Assembly (NCBI GenBank): GCA_934754505.1
Contig: CAKVIE010000015.1
Location: 1-50,532, forward strand
Length of the DNA: 50,532 bases
Direction: 5' to 3'
Source: an uncultured Candidatus Melainabacteria bacterium
Lineage (GTDB): Bacteria > Cyanobacteriota > Vampirovibrionia > Gastranaerophilales > Gastranaerophilaceae
The translations under genes and the position numbers were made by a program. The notes beneath the pieces are model-generated. The model was not told the DNA's origin. It searched no databases and saw only the letters and a list, made by a program, of their open reading frames with translations. How positions within the stretch are numbered: the stretch's first letter is position 1; each line of letters begins with the position of its first letter. Shown piece after piece: positions 42,424 through 49,726 of the stretch.

Positions 42424-42484
42424 TTTCGCTTTTTTTTGTTACAAACATAAATATTTTCTTGCAGATTGTTTTTCTGTGTGCAAT

Positions 42485-42490
42485 TATAAT
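42485..42490 (+). promoter_or_regulatory. -10 of the leaderless POT transporter gene
   Basis: A perfect TATAAT ends exactly 6 nt before the ATG at 42497. There is no clear -35 at 16-18 bp (a TTGCAG lies 20 bp upstream) and no ribosome site. It is divergent from the radical SAM promoter, about 60 bp away. Confidence 0.55.
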
Positions 42491-42496
42491 TATGCT

Positions 42497-43849
42497 ATGT
42501 TTAAAAATGTTATGGGTGGACACCCGAAAGGTTTATATTTATTATTCTCGGTCGAAATGTGGGAAAGATTTTCCTACTACGGTATGCGTGCATTGCTCGT
42601 TTTATACCTTATTCAATATTTGTTTCAAGGTATGGATGAAAAACTTGCAACACAATATGCCGGAAATATTTACGGCTGGTACACAGGGCTTGTTTATTTG
42701 ACTCCGTTAATCGGCGGTTATATTGCCGATAAATATTTGGGTCAAAGAAAATGTATCTCAATCGGTGCAATAGTTATGGCAATCGGCTTATTTACCCTTG
42801 CCGCAAGCGGTTTTGAATGTTTTAAAAACTATGCTTTGATTATCTTCGCTCTCGGTTTGACTCTTATGATTATTGCAAACGGTTTCTTTAAATCGAACAT
42901 AAGTACAATCGTCGGTATGCTTTACGGTGATGATAAACAAAAACGTGATGCAGGCTTTACGATATTTTATATGGGTATCAATTTAGGTGCGTTCTTCTCA
43001 CCTTTGGTTTGCGGTACTTTGGCTTATTATTTCGGCTTTAAATACGGTTTTATGGCTGCAGGTTTAGGTATCATAATCGGTTATATTACTTATAAACTTG
43101 AAGAAAATAAGCTTTTGGGCGAACACGGTTTAAAGCCTGTTCAAACAGAAGTCGTAACATCAAGTACGGAAGAAGAAGACGTTGTCGTTCGTAAAAAACT
43201 TACAACAAGAGAAAAAAGAAGAATATATGCATTGTTTGTATTAATGACATTCTCTATTTTCTTCTGGGTTTGCTTTGAACAAGCAGGTTGCTCATTCACT
43301 TTGTTTGCGGAAAATTCAACGCAAAGACAAGTCGGTGAATTTGTTATCCCGACGGGATATTTCCAATCTTGTAATGCGTTGTTTATTATTTTGCTTGCTC
43401 CTGTTATGTCTATGCTTTGGAGCTGGCTTGCCGAAAAAAATCAAGAGCCGACATCTGTTGTTAAATTTGCAACCGCTCTCGGTTTGATTGGGGCATCAAC
43501 CTTGATTATGGCTGTGGCAGCTCACTTTACCCACGGTGATACAACTTTGGTTTCTCCGCTTTGGTTAGTATTTACTTACCTCACGGCAACACTTGCCGAG
43601 TTGTGTTTATCACCTGTCGGTTTGTCACTTGTTACAAAACTTGCACCTGCTCAATTCGCTTCAATTCTTATGGGTGTATGGCTTTTATCAAGTTTCTTCG
43701 GAAACCTTGTAGCAGGTGTGTTCTCAGGATTTTATGAACACATGTCACACACTTTGTTTTTCTGTATCCTTACAGGAATTGCTTTTGTTGTGGCTTTGAT
43801 TTTGGTCGCTTTAATTCCTGTTTTGAAATTATGGATGGGCAAGTGCTAA
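42497..43849 (+). CDS. POT/PTR family proton-dependent oligopeptide transporter
   Basis: Proton-coupled di-/tripeptide uptake carrier of the inner membrane. The 450-aa protein has the family ExxER motif at Glu20-Glu23-Arg24 (FSVEMWERFSYYGMRALLVLYL), the second signature FTIFYMGINLGAFFSPLVCG and about 12-13 further helices. The start at 42497 was chosen over an in-frame extension to 42341, which would run antisense through the radical SAM gene's promoter and 5' end. It ends before a strong bidirectional terminator. With an OppD-like ATPase also in the window, peptide nutrition seems important to the cell. Confidence 0.93.
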   Translation: MFKNVMGGHPKGLYLLFSVEMWERFSYYGMRALLVLYLIQYLFQGMDEKLATQYAGNIYGWYTGLVYLTPLIGGYIADKYLGQRKCISIGAIVMAIGLFTLAASGFECFKNYALIIFALGLTLMIIANGFFKSNISTIVGMLYGDDKQKRDAGFTIFYMGINLGAFFSPLVCGTLAYYFGFKYGFMAAGLGIIIGYITYKLEENKLLGEHGLKPVQTEVVTSSTEEEDVVVRKKLTTREKRRIYALFVLMTFSIFFWVCFEQAGCSFTLFAENSTQRQVGEFVIPTGYFQSCNALFIILLAPVMSMLWSWLAEKNQEPTSVVKFATALGLIGASTLIMAVAAHFTHGDTTLVSPLWLVFTYLTATLAELCLSPVGLSLVTKLAPAQFASILMGVWLLSSFFGNLVAGVFSGFYEHMSHTLFFCILTGIAFVVALILVALIPVLKLWMGKC

Positions 43850-43880
43850 TAATTCAAAATTAAGCATTTTAAAAGATTTA

Positions 43881-43911
43881 AAAAAGGATAATCAACTTGA
43901 TTATCCTTTTT
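43881..43911. terminator. Bidirectional terminator between the POT gene and recA
   Basis: Two 15-base arms (AAAAAGGATAATCAA and TTGATTATCCTTTTT) are perfect inverted repeats around one base. Allowing a 3-5 nt loop this leaves a 13-bp stem with A- and T-runs on either side, serving both convergent genes. Confidence 0.9.
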
Positions 43912-43947
43912 AATTTTGCATTTTGTTTTTCGATTGTAAAGCCGAAA

Positions 43948-44973
43948 TTAGTCTTTTTCCGCAAGTTTTGCTCTTACTTTTCCGTCAATTTCAGCAAGCA
44001 TTTCGGGGTTTGAGGTGATTGCATCAATGGCTTTATCTCTGCCTTGTCCGAGCTTTTCTTCTCCGTAGCTGAACCATGCTCCAGCTTTGTTTACGATGTT
44101 GAAATTAACTGCCATATCTAAAATACAACCGACTTTTGATATGCCTTTACCGAAAATAATGTCAAATTCTGCAATTCTGAACGGGGGTGCAACTTTGTTT
44201 TTAACAACCTTTACTCTGACGTGGTTGCCGTATTCTTTATCATCTTTTTTAAGTGTTTCCGTTCTTCTGATATCAAGTCGTACGCTTGAATAGTATTTCA
44301 AAGCGTTACCGCCTGTGGTTGTTTCAGGGCTGCCGTACATAACACCGATTTTTTGTCTTAATTGGTTGATGAAAATTACTGTCGTGTTCGTTTTGCAAAC
44401 AATGCTTGTCAATTTTCTCAAGGCTTTTGACATCAAACGAGCTTGTAACCCCATTTGCTTGTCTTCCATTGCTCCTTCGATTTCTTCTTTCGGAACAAGT
44501 GCTGCAACCGAGTCAACAACGATAACATCAACTGCCGCTGAACGTACAAGTTCTTCCGTAATTTCAAGTGCCTGTTCGCCTGTGTCAGGCTGTGAAATCA
44601 ATAATTCGTCAACATTTACACCTAAATTTCTTGCATATTCAGGGTCAAGTGCGTGTTCTGCATCTATAAATGCCGCAATTCCGCCTTTTTTCTGACATTC
44701 GGCTACGATGTGCTGTGCAAGTGTTGTTTTACCGCTGCTTTCAGGACCGTAAATTTCGATTACTCTGCCTCTCGGTACTCCGCCTATCCCTAAAGCAACA
44801 TCTAACGATAATGCCCCGGTCGGTATGCATTCCGTCGATACTGACGGTCTGTCGCCTAACTTCATTATTGATCCTTTGCCGAAATCTTTTTCGATTTTTT
44901 CTATCGCAAGACTTAATGCTTTGCTTTTATCCGTGACTTTTTCGGTATCTTTTTCTTTATCCTTCGCAGCCAT
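43948..44973 (-). CDS. recA: RecA recombinase
   Basis: ATP-dependent strand-exchange protein and SOS co-protease. The 341-aa protein has KALSLAIEKIEKDFGKGSIM, Walker A GPESSGKTT (about 71-79), VIVVDSVAALVPKEEIEG, the L2/Q194-type segment INQLRQKIGVMYGSPETTTGG, and a C-terminal lysine/acid tail of usual length. The ATG at 44973 follows AAAGG by 7 nt; an in-frame ATG at 44988 has no ribosome site. No LexA-like box was recognised upstream. Confidence 0.98.
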   Translation of the reverse strand: MAAKDKEKDTEKVTDKSKALSLAIEKIEKDFGKGSIMKLGDRPSVSTECIPTGALSLDVALGIGGVPRGRVIEIYGPESSGKTTLAQHIVAECQKKGGIAAFIDAEHALDPEYARNLGVNVDELLISQPDTGEQALEITEELVRSAAVDVIVVDSVAALVPKEEIEGAMEDKQMGLQARLMSKALRKLTSIVCKTNTTVIFINQLRQKIGVMYGSPETTTGGNALKYYSSVRLDIRRTETLKKDDKEYGNHVRVKVVKNKVAPPFRIAEFDIIFGKGISKVGCILDMAVNFNIVNKAGAWFSYGEEKLGQGRDKAIDAITSNPEMLAEIDGKVRAKLAEKD

Positions 44974-45006
44974 TCTTTTACCTTTCATAAATTTTGTCTT
45001 ATTAAA

Positions 45007-45012
45007 ATTATA
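45007..45012 (-). promoter_or_regulatory. Probable -10 element of recA
   Basis: A perfect TATAAT on the minus strand lies about 33 nt before the chosen recA ATG, leaving a leader with AAAGG. The -35 region (TTTAAA at 17 bp) is weak. Confidence 0.4.
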
Positions 45013-45143
45013 GACAAATTTCCATAAATTTTAAAATTTTTCATAATTTGTTACCAAATAAATATCATTCAAATGAGCTTGAAACTCTTTGATAATAAGA
45101 ATTCAGAGGCTTTTTGAAGGAGTTTGAGCTTTATGAATTATAA

Positions 45144-45176
45144 ATAATAAAAAAGCGGAGCCTTTTGACTCCGCTT
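45144..45176 (-). terminator. Intrinsic terminator of the rpmI-rplT operon
   Basis: Read on the minus strand, AAGCGGAG and CTCCGCTT (45169-45176 with 45153-45160) form an 8-bp GC-rich stem around an 8-nt loop and are followed by a T-run. It stands about 20 nt after the rplT stop. Confidence 0.92.
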
Positions 45177-45197
45177 AACTTTATTTCAGTTTAAGAA

Positions 45198-45548
45198 CTA
45201 TGCATTTGCTTTTGCAGTTTCAACAATAACCGAAAATGCTTCGGGTTGGTTAACTGCCATATCTGCTAACATTTTTCTGTTTACAGTTACGTTTGATTTT
45301 TTCAATGCGTTCATAAACTTTGAGTAGCTCATACCATATTGTCTTGTTGCTGCATTGATTCTAACAATCCAAAGTCTTCTCATGTTTCTCTTGAGGTGAC
45401 GTCTGTCTCTGTATTTGTATTTCAATGCTTTCATTACGGCAGTGTTAGCTACCTTGAAAATTCTGCTTCTTGCACCTTGAAAACCTTTTGCAAGCTTCAA
45501 GATTTTTTTATGTCTTTTTCTTAATACGTTTCCGCGTTTAACTCTCAT
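45198..45548 (-). CDS. rplT: 50S ribosomal protein L20
   Basis: Early-assembling 23S rRNA-binding protein. The 116-aa sequence has the canonical start RVKRGNVLRKRHKKILKLAK, then GFQGARSRIFKVAN and LWIVRINAATRQYGMSYSKF. AAGGA precedes the ATG by about 8-11 nt. It is preceded by rpmI with a 22-nt gap. In other bacteria L20 represses its own operon by binding the leader mRNA. infC, the usual first gene of the operon, is missing here, and a long repeat-bearing leader stands in its place. Confidence 0.98.
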   Translation of the reverse strand: MRVKRGNVLRKRHKKILKLAKGFQGARSRIFKVANTAVMKALKYKYRDRRHLKRNMRRLWIVRINAATRQYGMSYSKFMNALKKSNVTVNRKMLADMAVNQPEAFSVIVETAKANA

Positions 45549-45570
45549 TGTCTTCTTCCTTTCTTCTCAA

Positions 45571-45780
45571 TTAACGTGAATACTTCTTGTATGGAAGTTC
45601 TTTGGAAATCAATTTGTAATGAGTTCCTGAAATTTCACACATCTTGAAGATTTTTCTTTTTCTTGAACCGTCTTTGTGTTGAAGAAGGTGTCCGATACCT
45701 GCTTTTCTTCTGAGAATTTTACCTGAAGCAGTTACTTTGTAACGTTTTGCACCTGAACGGTGAGTTTTTAATTTAGGCAT
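45571..45780 (-). CDS. rpmI: 50S ribosomal protein L35
   Basis: The 69-aa basic protein (PKLKTHRSGAKRYKVTASGK, then GHLLQHKDGSRKR) matches L35 in length and sequence. AAGGAG lies 7 nt before the ATG. It is the first gene of a two-gene operon with rplT. No infC is found upstream; the next minus-strand gene upstream is rpiB, 525 bp away behind a likely terminator. Confidence 0.97.
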   Translation of the reverse strand: MPKLKTHRSGAKRYKVTASGKILRRKAGIGHLLQHKDGSRKRKIFKMCEISGTHYKLISKELPYKKYSR

Positions 45781-45856
45781 AGTTTTCTCCTTTTCTTTAC
45801 TGTGTAACCGTTTCGGAAATTGACTCTGCTATCGTTGCTGACTTTTAGATTTATGT

Positions 45857-46085
45857 CAATCTTGCATTCTTGTTGACTATCTTCAGAACCTGCCGACCGC
45901 TCGACTTCGCCAATCTTGCGTTCTTTCTGATTATCTTCAGAACCTGCCCGACCGCTCGACTTCGCCAATCCCAAGTCCTTACCGATTATCTTCAGAACCT
46001 GCCCGACCGCTCGACTTCGCCAATCCCAAGTCCTTACCGATTATCTTTCGAACCTGCCGACCGCTAAATCTACGCCAATCCCTGA
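45857..46085 (-). repeat. Four tandem 55-bp repeats in the rpmI-rplT leader
   Basis: The string GATTATCTTCAGAACCTGCC (or one-base variants) starts at 45875, 45929, 45984 and 46039, a period of 54-55 bp. The middle two units are nearly identical, and the outer ones have diverged or lost a base. Each unit also carries GACCGCTCGACTTCGCCAAT. The repeats are much richer in G+C than the flanks, and on the transcribed strand they are G-rich with several GG/GGG tracts. The period is not a multiple of three, arguing against coding. Confidence 0.9.
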
Positions 46086-46139
46086 CGGTGATTTACTGAA
46101 ACATCTGCGACATGCCACCGCTGATGTTCGACTATATAT

Positions 46140-46167
46140 ATTGTATGATAAAAGTTTTTTTTGTCAA
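46140..46167 (-). promoter_or_regulatory. Promoter of the rpmI-rplT operon
   Basis: On the minus strand, perfect TTGACA (46162-46167), 16 bp, TACAAT (46140-46145, five of six). Expected start near 46133, just before the leader hairpin and repeats. Confidence 0.7.
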
Positions 46168-46250
46168 AAATTTTTGTGGGATTTTAAGGAGTTTTTTGGG
46201 CAAAATTTAATGTTGAAATTATTGATATTTTGAGGACTCAATTTGCTTTA

Positions 46251-46288
46251 AAAAAGCTTTCCGATTAATAATCCGAAAAGCCTTTTTA
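46251..46288 (-). terminator. Probable terminator after rpiB
   Basis: On the minus strand, about 17 nt after the rpiB stop, AAAAAGGCTTTTCGGATTA is followed by a near-complementary arm (AATCGGAAAGC) and a T-run. The stem has one mismatch and one bulge. Confidence 0.6.
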
Positions 46289-46304
46289 TAGTTTGGAAAA
46301 TATT

Positions 46305-46745
46305 TTACATATTGTTCAACATGTCAACTCTGCGTTGATGACGACCACCTTCAAAGTCCGTTTCAAGCCAAATACGGCAAATGTCTTCTGCTAAAAGCAC
46401 ACCGACAATTCTTTCACCAAGGCATAAAATATTTGCATCATTGTGCATTCTTGAATAACGAGCCGAAGTCGTATCCGTGCAAACAACCGCTCTTGCACCT
46501 TTTACCTTGTTAGCCGCAATAGAAACCCCTATTCCTGAACCGCAGCAAATAATTCCTCTGTCAACTTTTCCCGCAACAACTGCATCTGCAACTTTCTTTG
46601 CGTGGATAGGATAATCTGTCGATTCGGCAGTGTATGTTCCGAAATCTTCAACTTCATATTCGTCTTTCAAAATTTCAATTAACTTGTTTTTCAAATTTAT
46701 TCCGCCATGGTCACAGCCAAATCCGATTTTGAGCTTCTTCGTCAT
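46305..46745 (-). CDS. rpiB: Ribose-5-phosphate isomerase B
   Basis: Interconverts ribose-5-phosphate and ribulose-5-phosphate in the pentose phosphate pathway. The 146-aa protein has CDHGG (Asp12, His13), TDYPIHAKKVADAV, the catalytic cysteine in IICCGSGIGVSIAANK (Cys68), RAVVCTDTTSARYSRMHNDANILCLG and the C-terminal DFEGGRHQRRV of the RpiB/LacAB family. The ATG at 46745 follows AAAGG by about 8 nt; the upstream in-frame ATG at 46766 runs through that site. Confidence 0.96.
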   Translation of the reverse strand: MTKKLKIGFGCDHGGINLKNKLIEILKDEYEVEDFGTYTAESTDYPIHAKKVADAVVAGKVDRGIICCGSGIGVSIAANKVKGARAVVCTDTTSARYSRMHNDANILCLGERIVGVLLAEDICRIWLETDFEGGRHQRRVDMLNNM

Positions 46746-46884
46746 ATTTTTGCCCTTTCCTTGCAATCTTTACTTCTCTCCCATTTTAACATTTTATTTT
46801 GTCATGAAATCCTGCTTTACAAAAGTTCATACAAACGAATGAAAAAAGGCAATTTTTTGACAGGAAAAAACTTTATATAAGTGT

Positions 46885-47040
46885 AAACAAAAAACTATGT
46901 AAATGAGCATAGTTCCTCGCAAAGCAGCGGGCAGCCTCTTGTGTAAAGGTGAAAAAATAAAGGTGGCAAACAACACCTTATAACAAAAAGTGTAAAGTAA
47001 AGTGTGTGAATTAAAGACCGTTTAAACGGTCTTTTTTATT
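46885..47040 (+). ncRNA. Candidate structured small RNA or riboswitch-like leader
   Basis: Four potential hairpins follow one another. They are AACTATG/CATAGTT (about 46892-46913), CTCGC/GCGGG (about 46916-46932, flanking AAAGCA), AAGGTG/CACCTT (about 46960-46979) and a strong terminator stem. The block at 46910-46945 is GC-rich in an AT-rich region. TTGACA at 46857-46862 may be the -35, but no -10 at ideal spacing is seen. The string TCGCAAAGC near a GGG is reminiscent of c-di-GMP-I (GEMM) aptamers, yet the full consensus, including the GGTAGCC-type 3' arm, is not evident. It could be a free-standing sRNA or a regulatory leader for the following gene. Confidence 0.5.
47013..47040 (+). terminator. 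Intrinsic terminator of the structured RNA
   Basis: A perfect palindrome with arms AAAGACCGTTT and AAACGGTCTTT (47013-47034) runs directly into further T residues. As RNA it forms an 8-9-bp stem with a U-run. It lies about 40 nt before the -10 of the next gene. Confidence 0.88.
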
Positions 47041-47071
47041 TTTGGGTGTTTAAATAATTGTAAAAATATTG

Positions 47072-47077
47072 TAATAT
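47072..47077 (+). promoter_or_regulatory. Possible leaderless -10 of the STAND/TPR gene
   Basis: TAATAT ends exactly 6 nt before the ATG at 47084, and no Shine-Dalgarno is present. The -35 is weak. Confidence 0.45.
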
Positions 47078-47083
47078 AGTTGT

Positions 47084-49726
47084 ATGTATTATAACTTTTT
47101 AAATTCGGAAATGAAGGATTTTATGTCGTCGATTGCGGGTGTCGGCAGTTTTATGCTGGCAAGAGTTCCGGATTTTGAAAGTTTGAAACCTAAATTCCCT
47201 ATTCAGTTGACCGAGAGGGAAGATGAGGTTTTATCACACGATTTTGAAACTTTTCAAAAGTTGATGACGTTTTTGAGCAGCGGAAATAATTCGTTTATTT
47301 TGCACGGATTTATGGGCTGCGGAAAATCGACACTTACAAATCTTCTTCCGAAAGTTGTTGATAATTCGATTCTCGTTTTTCGGGTAAATTGTTTTGAATC
47401 GACAAATTTGGACGATGTGCTTCTGTCAATCCATACGGATTTTGTGAGATACAGAACAGAACGTCATATATTTTTGCCGAAAGTCGAATCGTCTGTTTTT
47501 GCAGACAGGATAAATGCTTACATCAAAAGCGGCACAAATCCGATGTTATTCGTTTTCGATTCCGTTGAACCCGAAAAATATCAGCTTCACGCAGATATAA
47601 TGAACTTTATCAACCATATTTCTCAAATTGATAAAATTAAGGTTATTATTACTTCGAGAAATATCTCCGACAAGGCTTTGCCGTCGGGTAAAGAGTCGAA
47701 TTTCGCAATAATTAAACTTTACGGAAAAGAAGAATTTATAAAACTTTTGAATAAAAACGGGCTTGAAGCAAATGATGAAACTTACGAAAATGCATTTATT
47801 GCTTCAAAAGGACACTATTTGTATATTTCACTTTTGATAAATGTTGCAAAACTTCTGAACCTTTCTATCGGTAGTGTTTACAACGATTATTCCAAAAAGA
47901 AAATGATAATTTTTGATTTTCTTATTTCAAAAGTTTTATCATTAATTCCCGAAAGATTTTTCAAAACTTTATGGTTTTTGTCTTTAATCAGAACGGGTGT
48001 CAGCGAAGATTTTCTTATAACTCAAAATTTATCTACAAAAGATGAGTTGGTTTATCTTGAGGAAAGAATGCTGCTTTGCCGTGAAGGAAACAATATTTAT
48101 CTGAAGGATTATGTGAAAAACACCGTTATGACGACGTTGAACGCACAAACGACACATGATATTCATAATTATCTTCATGATTTATATGAATCACAGCTTC
48201 CGAAAAAGCCCGCCGAAAGAGATTTGGTAATTTCGAGAAGTACAATGCGTCGTGAATCCGCATATCACAAAAATGCTGCCGAAAACGTTACAATTCCTGC
48301 CGCACCTGCTCAAACGCAAACGAAAGGCGTCGATTATAATTATTTGAGCTATTCAAAAAGTATTCAAAACGATTGGAATTTTTCGGAATCCAATATTGCT
48401 CCAAAAAGAACAATCAAGCCTGCTCCGAGAGGTATGGAAACTCGAATTCGCAACAATATGAGAGCTAAAAAATTTGAGCTTACAAACGAAGAATTGCGTT
48501 TGCTGAATAAATTGAATTTAAAAGTTCCTAATGCAGAATCAATCAGAGCAGACAGGGAAGAAATGCAATTTAACAATAATCGCAACGATATTCAGCAATA
48601 TATGCGGCCTGCACTTTCGCAAATTCAAAGAAGAAATAATCATCAAATTTCAAATGAAATTCCCGAAAAACCTGTGGAAACACTTGCTGATGTTTTGAAC
48701 GAGGCAAGTCTTGCAGAACAGGAATTTAATTTTGAAAAAGCTCTTTCGATTTATAACAAAGCCTATAATATGACCGAATCGGCTGATTATGCCGAGGCTA
48801 AGCCGATTATCGTTATGCAGACGGCTTATTGTCACAGAAAAATGCAAAATCCCGATGAGGCTTTGAAATACTTTGAAATCGCATATAAACTCTATTTGCA
48901 AACCAATTTGCAAAAGGCGAATAATGCATTATTCAACATGGCTGAAATTTATTCGGAGATTTATAATCATCAACAGGCTAAAAAGATGTACGAATTGATT
49001 TTGGCTAATAAAGATACTTCAGATTTGCCTTTTAATATCAGAGTTTTATTGAATTTAGCAGAAATTGAAACAAATAATTCAAATATCGAAACCGCAAATT
49101 CGTATTATACAGAGGCTTTGAGAATTGCGACCGAAATTGACGACAAAAAGTTAATTTGCGAATGTTGTTTCAAATTCGGATTAATGTTTGATGATGCAGG
49201 CAGCGTGGAAAAAGCGTTCAAAATGTACGTAAAATGCGTTCAAACGTCAAATGATTATTCCGTAAACTCGTTTATTTCTTCTGCTTATGCAAATATTGCA
49301 GGAATTTACGAGGAGCAGAATTTGACGGACAAGGCGGCAAAATACTATGAAGAAGCCATAAAGACCGATGAGGCTTATAATAATTGGGACGGCTTATATT
49401 TTGCTTATTCAAAACTCGCATCAATCTATCAATCAAAATCTTTGACTATTGCATCGGATTATTCTTTGAAAGCCTTAAATGCCGCAAAAGAGTTGAAAGA
49501 TAACGTTTTGATAGCTTCGACATATATTCAGCTCGGGGATTATTATTATCAATCCGGAACGAATGAAGATGCTTTAAAATCGTATCTTTTGGCAAAAGCA
49601 CTTATGTTGAAACAGCCGAACCCCGATAATATCAGAAAAATCGACGTCCGAATTAATGATATGAGAAATAAGCTCGGCAATGATTTGTATGCAAAAATTA
49701 CTTCGGAAATTCAAAACGGCTTATGA
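47084..49726 (+). CDS. STAND-like NTPase with C-terminal TPR repeats
   Basis: The 880-aa protein has a P-loop NTPase domain with Walker A HGFMGCGKST (74-83), hydrophobic Walker B MLFVFDS (154-160) and the VIITSRN segment (about 188-194) typical of STAND/NB-ARC switch NTPases. A winged-helix-like stretch follows (about 285-370). A basic, low-complexity linker (about 380-530) leads to some seven to eight TPR-like helix pairs (about 540-860) such as FNFEKALSIYNKAYNM and DKAAKYYEEAIKTDEAYNN. STAND proteins usually act as ligand-gated signalling or defence switches; no effector domain or DNA-binding domain is obvious here. Its stop overlaps rsmG by 4 nt. Function is unknown. Confidence 0.8.
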   Translation: MYYNFLNSEMKDFMSSIAGVGSFMLARVPDFESLKPKFPIQLTEREDEVLSHDFETFQKLMTFLSSGNNSFILHGFMGCGKSTLTNLLPKVVDNSILVFRVNCFESTNLDDVLLSIHTDFVRYRTERHIFLPKVESSVFADRINAYIKSGTNPMLFVFDSVEPEKYQLHADIMNFINHISQIDKIKVIITSRNISDKALPSGKESNFAIIKLYGKEEFIKLLNKNGLEANDETYENAFIASKGHYLYISLLINVAKLLNLSIGSVYNDYSKKKMIIFDFLISKVLSLIPERFFKTLWFLSLIRTGVSEDFLITQNLSTKDELVYLEERMLLCREGNNIYLKDYVKNTVMTTLNAQTTHDIHNYLHDLYESQLPKKPAERDLVISRSTMRRESAYHKNAAENVTIPAAPAQTQTKGVDYNYLSYSKSIQNDWNFSESNIAPKRTIKPAPRGMETRIRNNMRAKKFELTNEELRLLNKLNLKVPNAESIRADREEMQFNNNRNDIQQYMRPALSQIQRRNNHQISNEIPEKPVETLADVLNEASLAEQEFNFEKALSIYNKAYNMTESADYAEAKPIIVMQTAYCHRKMQNPDEALKYFEIAYKLYLQTNLQKANNALFNMAEIYSEIYNHQQAKKMYELILANKDTSDLPFNIRVLLNLAEIETNNSNIETANSYYTEALRIATEIDDKKLICECCFKFGLMFDDAGSVEKAFKMYVKCVQTSNDYSVNSFISSAYANIAGIYEEQNLTDKAAKYYEEAIKTDEAYNNWDGLYFAYSKLASIYQSKSLTIASDYSLKALNAAKELKDNVLIASTYIQLGDYYYQSGTNEDALKSYLLAKALMLKQPNPDNIRKIDVRINDMRNKLGNDLYAKITSEIQNGL

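Larger units (their letters stand above)
45781..46304 (-). promoter_or_regulatory. Long leader region of the rpmI-rplT operon
   Basis: No convincing gene lies in this region of about 524 bases. Transcribed from the promoter at 46140-46167, the leader would be about 350 nt. It contains first a hairpin (AACATC/GATGTT near 46100-46130), then four tandem 55-bp repeats, then a spacer with the rpmI ribosome site. A 68-codon minus-strand ORF across part of it changes frame relative to the 55-bp unit and is not credible as a gene. The remaining left part (46168-46304) holds the rpiB terminator. Confidence 0.65.
46746..47083. other. Intergenic region between rpiB and the STAND/TPR gene
   Basis: About 338 bases with no protein-coding ORF. 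It contains the rpiB upstream region on the minus strand, a TTGACA at 46857 on the plus strand, the hairpin-rich RNA locus described separately, and the start-proximal -10 of the STAND/TPR gene. The string GTGTAAA occurs three times in it (46881, 46941, 46990). Confidence 0.7.

Noticed and set aside
42341..42496. Longer N-terminus for the POT transporter from an upstream ATG
   Set aside because: It would begin inside the opposite gene, run through both promoters and place about 52 extra residues before the family's conserved start.
45768..45974. 68-aa minus-strand ORF overlapping the repeats and rpmI
   Set aside because: It spans non-triplet 55-bp repeats, changes composition between units and overlaps rpmI. 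No ribosome site fits.
45857..46085. CRISPR-like array in the regular 55-bp repeats
   Set aside because: The whole 55-bp unit is repeated with no unique spacers, and there are only four units and no cas genes. It is a tandem repeat, not a CRISPR.
46885..46985. c-di-GMP-I (GEMM) riboswitch, SRP RNA or 6S RNA
   Set aside because: The CGCAAAGC...GGG string is suggestive, but the 5' and 3' parts of the GEMM consensus are not recognisable. The SRP GGAAGGxAGCA loop and a 6S-type closing stem are absent.
46746..47083. Replication origin next to rsmG
   Set aside because: No DnaA boxes (TTATCCACA-like), no dnaA, parAB or mnmG. The GTGTAAA triplets alone are not enough.
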